Origin: Roseiconus nitratireducens
Lineage (GTDB): Bacteria; Planctomycetota; Planctomycetia; Pirellulales; Pirellulaceae
NCBI RefSeq assembly: GCF_008629675.1
Contig: NZ_VWOX01000012.1
Span: forward strand, 62,001 to 126,000
Length of the DNA stretch: 64,000 nt
Direction of reading: 5' to 3'
Shown: positions 8,741 through 18,332 of the stretch, piece after piece
Position numbering within the stretch: the stretch's first letter is position 1
Layout of the letters: every line of letters begins with the position of its first letter
Program-made: the position numbers and the translations under genes
The notes under the pieces: generated by a model
Told to the model about the DNA's origin: nothing
Databases searched by the model: none
Seen by the model: the letters and a program-made list of their open reading frames with translations, nothing else

Positions 8741-11700
8741 ATGGCTACTGTTCTCCCAAACAATGCGCAGTCCTCGACGACCAGCGATCGAGACCTTGAC
8801 CGAGTCAACGAGCAGCACGGGTTGGAGTACGCCACGCGCGTCTTCGGCACCACGCTCCGTGGTGACCGACCCGGGTTGAAGGTCGACCCGACGTTTTGCC
8901 CGGCTGACGAAAAAAGCCCTTTCGAAACGACGCAGTGGGAACTGCGGTCGGCGGCCATCAAAGACGAAACCGGAAAGGCTCTGTTCGAGCAGAACAATTG
9001 TGAAATTCCGGCCAAGTGGAGCCAACTGGCGACCAACGTCGTGGTCAGCAAGTATTTCTACGGGGACCCGAAGCGGCCCGAGGAACGTGAGCGTTCGGTC
9101 CGCCAATTGATCCATCGCGTCACCCGCACGATCGCCGACTGGGGTTTGGCCGACGGTTACTTTGACACCCCCGAGGACGGCGAAAACTTCTACCGGGACC
9201 TGACCTGGTTGTGCCTGCACCAGCACGGGGCGTTCAACAGCCCGGTCTGGTTCAACGTCGGACTGCATCAGCAATACAACGTCACCGGAGCGAAGTGCAA
9301 TTGGGCCTGGGACCGCACCACCGAGCAGACGTTCCAGCCGGAGAACCCGTACGAGTTCCCGCAAGGAAGTGCCTGCTTCATCCAAGCCGTCGAGGACAAC
9401 ATGGAGGACATCATGCGTCTGGCGTGTGCCGAGGCGATGTTGTTCAAATTCGGATCCGGCACCGGGACCGACCTGTCGACGATTCGCTCGTCACGCGAAA
9501 AACTCTCCGGCGGCGGCACGCCCTCGGGACCGCTGTCCTTCATGCGGGTTTATGATTCGATCGCCGGCGTCATCAAGAGCGGTGGCAAAACGCGCCGTGC
9601 CGCCAAGATGCAATCCCTGAAGGTCTCGCACCCGGACATCATGGAGTTCATCGAGTGCAAGTGGGCCGAAGAGAAAAAGGCGCACGCGCTGATCCGCGAA
9701 GGATACGACTCGAACTTTAACGGCGAAGCTTACAGCAGCGTCTGCTTCCAGAACGCCAACCTGTCGGTCCGCGTGACCGACGATTACATGCAGGCGGTGC
9801 GCGACGGAAAACGCTGGCAAACGCGATGGATCACCGACAAAGCCGCCGGCGATCCGCCGTCCTACGATGCCAAGGAATTGCTGAACAAGATGTCGGAGTG
9901 CGCATGGCATTGCGGCGACCCCGGGGTCCAGTACGACACCACCATCAATAACTGGCACACCTGCCCCAACAGTGGCGCGATCAATGCATCCAACCCTTGT
10001 TCGGAATACATGTTCCTGGACAACACCGCGTGCAACCTGGCGTCGATCAACCTGATGAAGTTCGCCCAGCGCGACGGGTCGTTTGACGTCAAGCGATTCC
10101 GCGCCGCAGCCCGCACCTTCTTCATCGCCCAGGAGATCCTGGTCGATCACGCCAGTTACCCCACCGAGCCGATCGCCCGCAACAGCCACAAATTCCGTCC
10201 GCTGGGATTGGGCTACAGCAACCTGGGATCGCTGATCATGTCACGCGGCATGGCGTACGATTCCAACGCCGCACGCGGATTGTGCGGATCCCTGACGGCC
10301 CTGATGCACGGCGAAGCGAACCGCACCAGTGCCGAACTGGCCGGCGTGGTCGGCCCCTTTGAAGCCTACGGGGAAAACGAAAAGCCGATGCTGGGTGTCA
10401 TGCAGATGCACCGCGAAGCGGCCGACAAGATCGACGACGCCGGCCCGCCGGAGCTGAAACAGGCTGCCCAAAAGTTGTGGGACGATGTCCTGGAAATCGG
10501 TTCCCGGTACGGCTTCCGCAATGCCCAGGCGACCGTGCTGGCCCCGACCGGCACGATCAGCTTCATGATGGACTGCGACACGACCGGGATCGAACCCGAC
10601 ATCGCACTGGTCAAGTACAAACAGCTTGCCGGTGGCGGCATGCTGAAGATCGTCAACCAGACGGTCGCATCGGCCTTGGAAAAGCTTGATTACAGCAAGG
10701 AACAGATCGAAGCCATCCTGGCATTCATCGACGTCAACGACACCATCGAGGGCGCCCCGGAACTGAAAACCGAGCATCTGCCGATCTTTGACTGCGCTTT
10801 CACGCCCGCCAACGGCGTCCGCAGCATCTCCTGGCGAGCCCACGTGACCATGATGGCGGCCGCGCAACCGTTCCTTTCCGGCGCGATCAGCAAGACCGTC
10901 AACATGCCCAACGACGTCACGCCGTCGGACATTGCCGACGCGTACTTCTGGGGTTGGGAATTGGGCTTGAAAGCCATTGCCATCTACCGCGACGGTAGCA
11001 AGCAGTCACAACCGCTGAACACTCGTTCGGAGGAAGGCGAAGATGCGGGCAAGAAAGAAGTCGTGACCAAGACCGTCGAAAAGATCGTCTACAAGCCACG
11101 CCGCGAACGGCTGCCCGATACCCGTTCCAGCGTCACCCACAAGTTCACGATCGCCGGCCATGAAGGCTACCTGTGCGTTGGTCAGTACCCGGACGGCCGT
11201 CCCGGTGAAGTATTCATCACGATGGCCAAAGAAGGCTCCACCGTCGGTGGCATCATGGACAGCTTCGGGACCGCCCTGTCGATCGCTCTGCAGTACGGTG
11301 TGCCGCTGGAAGTGCTCGTCAACAAGTTCAGCCACACCCGGTTTGAGCCCATGGGACACACCAGCAATAAGGACATCCGGATCGCCAAGAGCGTGGTCGA
11401 CTACATCGCCCGTTGGTTGGGGCTGACCTTCATGAGCAAGGACAACTCGGTCGTCCCGACCGGTGGCCCCGCCGCTCCGACCGAGACGGCCAACGGCAGC
11501 AAGGATACGGTCAATGACGCCAACGGTCCCGAAGTCGCTTCGCCGGAGTCGGCCGTCGCGGCCTCCGAGCGTGCCGCCCTGCTGGCCAGCATCGGCAGCA
11601 ACGGCAACGGTTTGGCCAAGAAGGATGCCGGCCGCCAGGATCAGTTTGCCCGCTTCCAGATGGACGCCCCCAGCTGCGACAACTGCGGCAGCATCACCGT

Positions 11701-11758
11701 CCGAAACGGCAATTGTTACCTCTGCCACAACTGCGGCGCCAGCATGGGCTGCAGCTGA
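8741..11758 (+). CDS. nrdJ: Adenosylcobalamin-dependent ribonucleotide reductase, class II
   Basis: Reduces ribonucleotides to deoxyribonucleotides with a B12-generated thiyl radical; cytoplasmic, independent of oxygen and of a small subunit. It has 1005 residues, the long bacterial NrdJ type. Active-site features: redox Cys212 in GSACFIQAV, the finger-loop triad N418-P-C420-S-E422, and the ACNLASINL stretch after it. The C-terminus ends in a Cys-rich tail (CDNCGS...CYLCHNCGASMGC) used to re-reduce the active site. A linker of about 90 Ala/Ser/Asn-rich residues precedes this tail. AAGGAG lies 12 bases before the ATG. The gene is monocistronic, followed by a strong terminator. Control is likely through the long leader. 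Confidence 0.96.
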   Translation: MATVLPNNAQSSTTSDRDLDRVNEQHGLEYATRVFGTTLRGDRPGLKVDPTFCPADEKSPFETTQWELRSAAIKDETGKALFEQNNCEIPAKWSQLATNVVVSKYFYGDPKRPEERERSVRQLIHRVTRTIADWGLADGYFDTPEDGENFYRDLTWLCLHQHGAFNSPVWFNVGLHQQYNVTGAKCNWAWDRTTEQTFQPENPYEFPQGSACFIQAVEDNMEDIMRLACAEAMLFKFGSGTGTDLSTIRSSREKLSGGGTPSGPLSFMRVYDSIAGVIKSGGKTRRAAKMQSLKVSHPDIMEFIECKWAEEKKAHALIREGYDSNFNGEAYSSVCFQNANLSVRVTDDYMQAVRDGKRWQTRWITDKAAGDPPSYDAKELLNKMSECAWHCGDPGVQYDTTINNWHTCPNSGAINASNPCSEYMFLDNTACNLASINLMKFAQRDGSFDVKRFRAAARTFFIAQEILVDHASYPTEPIARNSHKFRPLGLGYSNLGSLIMSRGMAYDSNAARGLCGSLTALMHGEANRTSAELAGVVGPFEAYGENEKPMLGVMQMHREAADKIDDAGPPELKQAAQKLWDDVLEIGSRYGFRNAQATVLAPTGTISFMMDCDTTGIEPDIALVKYKQLAGGGMLKIVNQTVASALEKLDYSKEQIEAILAFIDVNDTIEGAPELKTEHLPIFDCAFTPANGVRSISWRAHVTMMAAAQPFLSGAISKTVNMPNDVTPSDIADAYFWGWELGLKAIAIYRDGSKQSQPLNTRSEEGEDAGKKEVVTKTVEKIVYKPRRERLPDTRSSVTHKFTIAGHEGYLCVGQYPDGRPGEVFITMAKEGSTVGGIMDSFGTALSIALQYGVPLEVLVNKFSHTRFEPMGHTSNKDIRIAKSVVDYIARWLGLTFMSKDNSVVPTGGPAAPTETANGSKDTVNDANGPEVASPESAVAASERAALLASIGSNGNGLAKKDAGRQDQFARFQMDAPSCDNCGSITVRNGNCYLCHNCGASMGCS

Positions 11759-12124
11759 CTGACCCGCGGGTCTCGCAACGTCCGGTGACGACCCACCGGA
11801 CCTGCGAATCCTGGTTCACGATCGATGGGCGGTGCGGATTCAGTTTCCGCATCGCCCTTTTTTCTTGCGCTGTTGGAAAGGAGGGCGAAACAAAACTGGA
11901 CGAACTCCAGTCGCGAAACAACGACAGCCCTCTGCCGTCGGCCCAAGCCGGCGGAAACGGCTGCCCAAAACACCACCAGCCGCGTAGCGGCGAAAGCAAT
12001 CTGCTTCAGCGAGAGACGAAGCAATCCTCGCTTGCTGCGCTCGCCTCGCCTTGGAATGAAGGGCGAAGCAAAGCAACACGACCGGCAAATGGGAAGGTGA
12101 AGTGACCGGTGGCGTGCCGACGGC
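11759..12124. other. Intergenic region between convergent nrdJ and yebC
   Basis: Convergent gene ends. It contains the nrdJ terminator (listed separately). The rest has short GCGAAGC/GCTTCGC-type inverted stretches around 11990-12070 but no gene I can support. Confidence 0.6.
11827..11864 (+). terminator. Rho-independent terminator of nrdJ
   Basis: GGGCGGTGCGGA (11827-11838) pairs with TCCGCATCGCCC (11846-11857) as a 12-bp stem with one G-U pair and a 7-base loop, followed directly by a run of six T. It is 69 bases after the nrdJ stop, on the coding strand. Confidence 0.9.
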
Positions 12125-12880
12125 CTAAGACGCCGATTCTTCCGACAGCAGGTCGTCGGTGATGTTCAGGTTGGTGCTGACGTTTTGGACGTCATCGTGA
12201 TCGTCCAACTGTTCCAGTAAACTGAGCGTTTTGCGTCCCGTATCGGCGTCCACATCCACGGTGGTTTGCGGGATCATCGTGACTTCCTTGTAGTCCGGCT
12301 TCAGCTCCGCCGCTTCGAACGCTTCGGCCAGCTGCTGGTAGTCGTCCGGCGACGATGTCACCTGCAGCTTTCCGTCGTCAGTTCGCTCCACATCTTCACC
12401 GCCGTTTTCCAACGCGACCAAGGTGATCCGTTCTTCGTCCACGTCCTCACCTTCGAAGACGAACAGACCTTTGCGATCGAAAAGGTAGGAGACACAGCCG
12501 GTCTTGCCCAGTTCGCCGCCCAACTTGGAAAACAGCGAACGCAATTCGGGAGCCGTGCGATTGCGGTTGTCGGTCAGGATTTCGCACATGATGGCGACCC
12601 CGCCGGGACCATAGCCTTCGTACAGCACCTCTTCGACACGTCCGCCGTCCAACTCACCGGTGCCACGTTTGATGGCGCGGGTGATATTGTCCTTGGGCAT
12701 GCTGACCGCTTTGGCATCATCGATCGCCTTTCGCAGCCGAAAGTTCGCCGCCGGATCACCTCCGCCGGATTGTGCGGCCAGGATGATGGCTTTGCTCAGT
12801 TTGCTCCACAGCTTTCCACGGGCGGCATCCACGCGTCCTTTACGGTGCTGGATGTTGGCCCATTTCGAATGACCTGCCAT
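12125..12880 (-). CDS. YebC/PmpR-family regulator
   Basis: A 251-residue protein of the YebC/TACO1 family with the invariant start MAGHSKWANIQHRKGRVDA. It then has KAIILAAQSGGGDPAANFRLR, MPKDNITRAIKRGTG and YEGYGPGGVA, all in normal order and length. Family members act as DNA-binding regulators in some bacteria and as translation factors easing proline-rich stalls in others; the sequence cannot decide between the two. Its ATG is 3 bases after the stop of the upstream glycosylase-like gene, so they are coexpressed. Confidence 0.95.
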   Translation of the reverse strand: MAGHSKWANIQHRKGRVDAARGKLWSKLSKAIILAAQSGGGDPAANFRLRKAIDDAKAVSMPKDNITRAIKRGTGELDGGRVEEVLYEGYGPGGVAIMCEILTDNRNRTAPELRSLFSKLGGELGKTGCVSYLFDRKGLFVFEGEDVDEERITLVALENGGEDVERTDDGKLQVTSSPDDYQQLAEAFEAAELKPDYKEVTMIPQTTVDVDADTGRKTLSLLEQLDDHDDVQNVSTNLNITDDLLSEESAS

Positions 12881-12883
12881 GAC

Positions 12884-14002
12884 CTATCTTGGTTTTCGTT
12901 TGGAGAGTTTGCGGTTGGTGGATTTCTTGGTCGTTTTCGCCGATTTCGATTTGGACGTCGATCCGGCGGATTTCTTGGTTGTCTTTTTGGTCGTTTTCTT
13001 GTCCGCCGATTTTGAGCTGGCCTTCTTGGTGGACGACTTGCTGCCGGAAGACTTAGTCGCCTTCTTGGGGGCCGCTTTTTTGGCCGGCGACTTTTGTTCC
13101 GATTCGGACGATTCGGCTTTTGCCGCTGGCTTGTCAGATTCTTTTGTGGCCGACTTGCCCTTGGCGGCAGCCTTCGATGGAGCGGTTTTCGACGACGACT
13201 TCGCCGACTTGGTTGACGCTTTCTTCGGTGCCTCCGCTTCAACCGCCTCGGCCTCTTCGGCCTCCGCCTTTTCCTCGCGGATCCGCTTCTTCACCCGACG
13301 GATGGCGGCCTTCTTGCTCGCCTCCCATTCGTCGTAGCGTTCCGACGATCCTTTGGCGACGGCGTCCATCAGGGCCCGGGCCTTTTTATCTTTGTGATCG
13401 AGCATCAGTGCGACGCCGGCTTCGTGCAGCAAGCCGGAGAACTCGATCGCTTTGCTTTTGGGAACCGCGCGTTCCAGGCCGGGGACTTTCCCATCGGCCG
13501 CTTCCCCCTGCGTCGCGATCCCGGTCGACAGCATGATGACCATCGCGGCGTAATCCACCGGAATCGAATGTCCGCCCAAGCCATGCTGGATGGTGTAGCT
13601 GAGGACGAACGGGGTCATGGGCGACATGGCTTCAAATTTGGCCACCGCCTTGCCCAGGTTCTCCTTCTTCAGGTGATCCAAATCAAACGCATAGAACTCT
13701 TCGAATACCGCCTGCAGAATTTCCTTCAAACGTCGCGCGGTTTTCGCCGGCTCCGGCATGGCCGAAAGCACCTGAGTCAATTCCGTGACCGTGGTGACAC
13801 GGATCTCGTTCCAATCAAAGAATTCCTGCTCGCACTTGGCCAACGCCTCGTCCGCCAAATCGTAGGGGGCGTCCTGAAGCAGGCACGCGTAGAGCAAGTG
13901 CTCCAGTAAGGGACGCGACGGCTGGGATGGGGGAAGCGTGTATTTCTTCTTCAGCTCGGAGTGCAGTTTCGTGATCAGCTTAGCGCGGTTGCTTGCAGCC
14001 AT
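12884..14002 (-). CDS. Endonuclease III-like fold protein with lysine-rich histone-like tail
   Basis: 372 residues in two parts. Residues about 30-205 look like the all-helical HhH-GPD (endonuclease III) fold: a DEALAKCEQEFFDW first helix pair, a helical KTARRLKEILQAVFEEF, then a hairpin-like region ending in GGHSIPVD, with Asp150 at the place of the catalytic Asp. The catalytic Lys of the hairpin and the iron-sulfur cysteines are absent, so it is probably not a classical glycosylase/lyase. Residues about 230-372 are a Lys/Ala/Ser-rich, KKA/TKK-repeating tail resembling histone H1 or HU tails, which suggests nucleic-acid binding. It is the first gene of a tight pair with yebC. The fold assignment is by eye and moderate. 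Confidence 0.75.
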   Translation of the reverse strand: MAASNRAKLITKLHSELKKKYTLPPSQPSRPLLEHLLYACLLQDAPYDLADEALAKCEQEFFDWNEIRVTTVTELTQVLSAMPEPAKTARRLKEILQAVFEEFYAFDLDHLKKENLGKAVAKFEAMSPMTPFVLSYTIQHGLGGHSIPVDYAAMVIMLSTGIATQGEAADGKVPGLERAVPKSKAIEFSGLLHEAGVALMLDHKDKKARALMDAVAKGSSERYDEWEASKKAAIRRVKKRIREEKAEAEEAEAVEAEAPKKASTKSAKSSSKTAPSKAAAKGKSATKESDKPAAKAESSESEQKSPAKKAAPKKATKSSGSKSSTKKASSKSADKKTTKKTTKKSAGSTSKSKSAKTTKKSTNRKLSKRKPR

Positions 14003-14152
14003 CTTTTTGGTGATTCAGGGGAAGTGGTGGGGCTGATGAACGGACGTGTCGATTCGTTCCGCCGGCCGCAGTGTTATTGGTTGGCTTGAAATTGGTAGGG
14101 CCAGATTCGTATTCGTTGGCACCGCGCGTCCTCGGGGACACGGTATTTCGGA

Positions 14153-14200
14153 ACGCTATTCTTAAGTGACGCTATTCTTAAGTGACGCTACTCTTCAGGG
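14153..14200. repeat. Three tandem 16-bp repeats
   Basis: ACGCTATTCTTAAGTG occurs twice exactly (14153-14168, 14169-14184), then a third degenerate copy ACGCTACTCTTCAGGG (14185-14200). It lies just behind the rbfA stop, between it and the convergently placed upstream end of the glycosylase-like gene. CTTAAG is itself palindromic. Confidence 0.85.
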
Positions 14201-14206
14201 ACGGTA

Positions 14207-14686
14207 TCAAGGGCGCGGCGAATCCGGGTCTTCGTCCACGGCCGCATCCTCGTTGGCCGACGGAGCGGATTGTTCCAGAATCTCCTCCGGCTCAGAATCG
14301 GCATCGGCCGCCAAGCCATCTTCGTTGCGCCCGTCCGCTTCGCGTTCCCGGCGGATTTTTCCCAGCAGTTCTCCAACCACCAACGCGTTCTCGGCACCCC
14401 GGTTGAGTTCGAACTGCAATCGCGGCGTGTACCGCGTATCGATTCGCTTGGCGATCTTGGATTGTAAGAAGCCGGCCGCGTTCTGCAGCCCACGGAGGGA
14501 CAGCGTCTTCTGAGCTTCGTCGCCCATCACGCTGACCGAAACGGTCGCTTCGCGCATGTCCGGTGTCACTTCAACGCTGATCACCGTCACATCTTTGACG
14601 CGGGGATCGCGAATCTCGGTCAGGATCGCCGATGCAACGACTTCGCGGATTGCTTCGGCGGCTTTCAGTAAACGACGACTAGACAC
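14207..14686 (-). CDS. rbfA: Ribosome-binding factor A
   Basis: RbfA binds the 30S subunit and helps 16S rRNA 5'-end maturation, notably in the cold. The KH-like core is visible: SRRLLKAAEAIREVVASAI, EIRDPRVKDVTVISVEVTPD, REATVSVSVMGD, LQSKIAKRIDTRYTPRLQFEL. The family normally begins within a few residues of the first of these, so I chose the GTG at 14686 (159 residues). The frame stays open to an ATG at 14848, which would add 54 Pro/Ser-rich residues of no family likeness. The C-terminal 45 residues are an acidic, disordered-looking extension. It follows infB by 299 bases on the same strand, the usual nusA-infB-rbfA order. truB does not follow. Confidence 0.88.
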   Translation of the reverse strand: MSSRRLLKAAEAIREVVASAILTEIRDPRVKDVTVISVEVTPDMREATVSVSVMGDEAQKTLSLRGLQNAAGFLQSKIAKRIDTRYTPRLQFELNRGAENALVVGELLGKIRREREADGRNEDGLAADADSEPEEILEQSAPSANEDAAVDEDPDSPRP

Positions 14687-14985
14687 AGACGACCTGAGGG
14701 GGAGGGGTTCAACCAGGGGAGACGAAAAGGAGCCGGCAGCGGGGCCGCTTTGGGTGTCCGGCGGACGCAGCCCGACCTGGTTCGGCGGATGCAGCCGGCC
14801 GGCGTAACTTCGCGAGGCTGGCAAGGACAATTCGGGGTGGTGCTTCATGATTCATTCCGGCCGCTCAAACGCCCCGCCGGATTCGCTACATCGCCGCGGG
14901 GCGGGAGAGTTCCCGATGGGACACCGCAATCCGGTTGTCCCCCGACCGCATCAAACGGAATCGGGGGCATCGGGGCACGGACGGA

Positions 14986-17949
14986 TCAATCCAAGGTTCG
15001 TGCCACTTCTTCGATCCGATAAGCTTCCAAGACGTCGTCTTGTTTGACGTCGTTGAACCCTTGCAAACGGATACCGCATTCCATCCCGCGTGGGACTTCT
15101 TTGACGTCTTCCTTGATCCGTTTGAGCGAGTCCAAGGCGTAATCTCCGATCGTTCGCCCCTCACGGTTGACGCGGATGCGACAGCCCCGTTGGATCGAAC
15201 CTTGAGCCACGTAACAGCCGGCGATCGTACCGACGCGGCTGATCGAAAAGACCTGTTTGACCAGGGCACGGCCAAGTTCCACGACGCGTTCTTCGGGCTT
15301 CAATCGACCTTCGACCATCGCCTTGATGTCGTCGGTCAACTTGTAGATCACGTCGTATCGTCGGATCTCCACGTTGCGTTCGTCGGCCAGGGATCGCGCC
15401 TGTTCGTCGGGGATCACGTTGAATCCGAGAATCACCGCGTCGGAGGCACTTGCCAAGGTCACGTCGGCCAGGGTGATTCCACCCACACTCCGCTGCAAGA
15501 CACGGATCTCCACCTCCGGATGATCGAACTTGCTGAGCTCTTTGTCGATCGCTTCCAGGGATCCTTTGACGTCGGCCCGGATGATGACGTTCAGCTTGAC
15601 CTTTTCTTCGGTCTGCCCCAAACGCCCTTCCTGCAGCATCTCCTGGAAGTTTTCGAAGGAGACCTTGGTGGTGACGCCGGAGAGCGACTGGCGGCTGGAC
15701 TCGTCGGCTCGGCTGCCGGCGATCGCTCGGGCATCGGCGATGTCGTCCAACACGTGGAACCGGTCACCGGCCCCCGGAGGCGATTCCAAGCCCATCACGC
15801 TGACCGGCGTGCTGGGGCCGGCTTCGCTGATCGGCTCACCGGTCAGGGTGTCGCTCATGGCACGCACGCGGCCGTAGGTGGGACCGCAGACCATCACGTC
15901 GCCGACACGCAAGGTGCCGTTGCGGACAACCAGCTTGGCGACCACACCGCGGTCGCCCTGCTGTTCGGCCTCCAGACAGACCCCCATCGCCGCGCGATCG
16001 GGGTTCGCTTTGTATTCGTTCAGCTCCGCAATCGTCAGCAGCGTCTCGAGCAGTTCATCCATCCCGGTGCCTTTGATCGCACTGGTCCGGACGACTTCCA
16101 CGTCGCCGCCCCATTCGCTGGGAGTCAGTTGATGTTCGGTCAATTGCGTCAGCACGCGGTTGGCATCAACGCCTTCCAAATCGATCTTGTTGAGCGCCAC
16201 GACGATCGGAACCTCCGCGGCCTTTGCGTGGCTGATCGCTTCCTCGGTTTGCGGCATGATGCCGTCGTCGGCGGCGATGACCAGCACGGCAATGTCGGTG
16301 ACGTTTGCCCCGCGGGCCCGCATTTCGGTGAAGGCTTCGTGACCCGGGGTGTCGACAAACGTGATGCTGTTGCCGTCCTTGTCGATCTCATACGCACGAA
16401 TGTGCTGCGTGATTCCACCGGCTTCACCGCTGACCACGTTGATACCGATCAGGTGATCCAGCAAGCTGGTTTTCCCGTGGTCGACGTGTCCCAGGAAGGT
16501 CACGATCGGGGGACGCGGTTTAAGCGAATCGGGATCGTCGGCCTGCTCATCCAGTTCCGTGATCAACTCGTCTTCAAGCGTCTCGGTTTCTTTCAGCTGC
16601 AGTTCCAAATCCAGCTCGGCCGCGACGATCTCCGCCGTCTCGAATTCCAGCTCGGCATTGATGTTGGCCATGATGCCCATGCCCATCAGCGCCTTCAGGA
16701 CCTGAGCGACCGGGATACTTGCGGCTTCGGAGAAGCTTCGCACCGTACAAGGCAACTCGATCTGAACCGGCTCTTTTCGCGGCGCGGCGGTGTTCGTGCC
16801 CTTGTGTTGCAAGGTCCGGCGCTGTCCGCGGTCATCACGTCCATAGCTGCGTGAGAGATCACCGGGGCGTTTCCGACGGTTCCCGCGATCGACCCGGGCA
16901 CTGGACATTCCGGCCAGCCCACTCTTGCGGCGTGGACGATCTTCTTCCTCGGTCCCGCGTTTCCCTTTCTCGGTAAATCCAGACAGGCCGCCACGTTTGC
17001 CCGAAGGGCGTTTCTTTTCGACCGATTCGGCAGCCAGCTCTTCCAGCGGCGCCTTCATGCCCTGTTTGTGACCGGCAATGACGTCCCGGCTGAGCTTAAT
17101 CTCAGGCTTCTGGGCCTTGGGCTCATTCTTCGCGGCGGGCTGGTTTTGCGGCGTCTCCGGAAGCGGAGCCAGATTGATCCCGATCCGGGGCTCGGCGCGT
17201 TTGGGCTTCCCATCGGACTTCTTACCGGAATCGCCTCGACCGGGCGTCCCGCGTTTATCAAGCGAGCGAACGCGTCCGGCACCACCGGCACCGCCGCGAA
17301 CGGACAGGGGACCTGCGGGCCGCGACGGGGGCTCAACCGCTCCCGACCGTCCTGATCCGGCGGAATCACGTCCGCCGGAATCACGGCTGGCAGCGGCTTC
17401 AGAAGCTCCACCGGAATCATCGCGTTTGCTCGGCGACGGCTCGGGGGCAGACGAATCAGGCTTGCTGGCATCACCGGGCTTGCGCCGCAACCGGTCGGAC
17501 AGCCCACCGGCGGACCGCCGAGTGTTGGGCAGCCGCACATCGGGAGTCTGCCCCGCCTCTTCGGCTGCAGCCTCTTCCGGCTCTTGAGCGGGCGGCAACG
17601 GGGCGGGAGCACGCACCCGGGGGGCTGGTTTGGCGGCTGGCTTGGACTCGGCAGCCGGCTTTTCGTCGCCGGTCCGTCCGCGGCGTTCCAATTGGATCGG
17701 ACGCCGCTCCGGCTGGACCTGTTCACGAACAGCCACGGGCGTCGAAGGTGCTTTCTCCTCGGGAGCCGGAGCGGCGGACGACTTGCTGCCGCTACCTCCG
17801 CTCAGGTGATCGCGTACCCGCTGCACCTCGTCGTCAGATAAACTGGCCAGGGCCGATCCCTTTCCGGGAATGCCAACCTTTTTTACGAGATCAACCAGTT
17901 CTCTACTGTCTAATTTAAGTTCTTTTGCGAGCGCGTAAATGCGTGCCAC
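14986..17949 (-). CDS. infB: Translation initiation factor IF-2
   Basis: GTPase that places initiator fMet-tRNA on the 30S subunit. 987 residues. The start MARIYALAKELKLDSRELVD is the IF2_N helical module. A long low-complexity, Pro/Ala/Arg/Gly-rich linker runs from about residue 60 to 400. The G domain begins near 487 with GHVDHGKTSLLDHL, then DTPGHEAF (switch II) and NKIDLEG (G4), and domains II-IV follow to the end. It lies 383 bases downstream of nusA and ahead of rbfA on the same strand. The linker is longer than in E. coli, as in other planctomycetes. Confidence 0.97.
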   Translation of the reverse strand: MARIYALAKELKLDSRELVDLVKKVGIPGKGSALASLSDDEVQRVRDHLSGGSGSKSSAAPAPEEKAPSTPVAVREQVQPERRPIQLERRGRTGDEKPAAESKPAAKPAPRVRAPAPLPPAQEPEEAAAEEAGQTPDVRLPNTRRSAGGLSDRLRRKPGDASKPDSSAPEPSPSKRDDSGGASEAAASRDSGGRDSAGSGRSGAVEPPSRPAGPLSVRGGAGGAGRVRSLDKRGTPGRGDSGKKSDGKPKRAEPRIGINLAPLPETPQNQPAAKNEPKAQKPEIKLSRDVIAGHKQGMKAPLEELAAESVEKKRPSGKRGGLSGFTEKGKRGTEEEDRPRRKSGLAGMSSARVDRGNRRKRPGDLSRSYGRDDRGQRRTLQHKGTNTAAPRKEPVQIELPCTVRSFSEAASIPVAQVLKALMGMGIMANINAELEFETAEIVAAELDLELQLKETETLEDELITELDEQADDPDSLKPRPPIVTFLGHVDHGKTSLLDHLIGINVVSGEAGGITQHIRAYEIDKDGNSITFVDTPGHEAFTEMRARGANVTDIAVLVIAADDGIMPQTEEAISHAKAAEVPIVVALNKIDLEGVDANRVLTQLTEHQLTPSEWGGDVEVVRTSAIKGTGMDELLETLLTIAELNEYKANPDRAAMGVCLEAEQQGDRGVVAKLVVRNGTLRVGDVMVCGPTYGRVRAMSDTLTGEPISEAGPSTPVSVMGLESPPGAGDRFHVLDDIADARAIAGSRADESSRQSLSGVTTKVSFENFQEMLQEGRLGQTEEKVKLNVIIRADVKGSLEAIDKELSKFDHPEVEIRVLQRSVGGITLADVTLASASDAVILGFNVIPDEQARSLADERNVEIRRYDVIYKLTDDIKAMVEGRLKPEERVVELGRALVKQVFSISRVGTIAGCYVAQGSIQRGCRIRVNREGRTIGDYALDSLKRIKEDVKEVPRGMECGIRLQGFNDVKQDDVLEAYRIEEVARTLD

Positions 17950-18332
17950 TGGGTCGAAATCCTGTCAAATTGTTTGGAAGGGGGCCCGGTTTTCATGCGT
18001 TCACTTGAGGCCACATTCCAGTTCGCTTCGTCTAAATCACATAAAGAGTCCTCCATCGGCTCGCCCGCAGCCGGTCCTTTGATCAGGACTGGCGATCGGC
18101 GGCAGCCAAATGGTCCGGTGCTTGGGTTGCACCGACATCAACAGTTACGGTGGACTGAGGATCATTTTTTTGCCGGAAACCCGGAGGGGTCACCGCCGCC
18201 ACACATTTGGCCGCGGTGGACGGTCCGGCAGACATGTTCGTCGTCGCAAAGGATAGCGAAAAAAAACGCGGTCGCAGAGGTCCGACGAGGGGGCAAAGTC
18301 ACATTTCAGGCGACTTTTTCCCGTTTTTTAAC
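17950..18332. other. Spacer between nusA and infB
   Basis: An unusually long gap for this operon. The small ylxR/rpl7Ae genes often found here are absent; I see no open frame with protein-like composition on the minus strand. There is a run of eight T on the minus strand near 18260-18270 preceded by only weak pairing, so I do not call a terminator. Confidence 0.5.

Noticed and set aside
14687..14848. N-terminal extension of RbfA
   Set aside because: 54 Pro/Ser-rich residues before the conserved RbfA start have no counterpart in the family; a GTG at 14686 fits better.
14935..16854. Plus-strand frame of 639 codons over infB
   Set aside because: Complement of a highly conserved IF-2 GTPase domain; composition (His/Asp/Arg/Val) is typical of antisense shadows.
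18240..18275. Intrinsic terminator between nusA and infB
   Set aside because: There is a T-run on the minus strand but only four base pairs could form before it.
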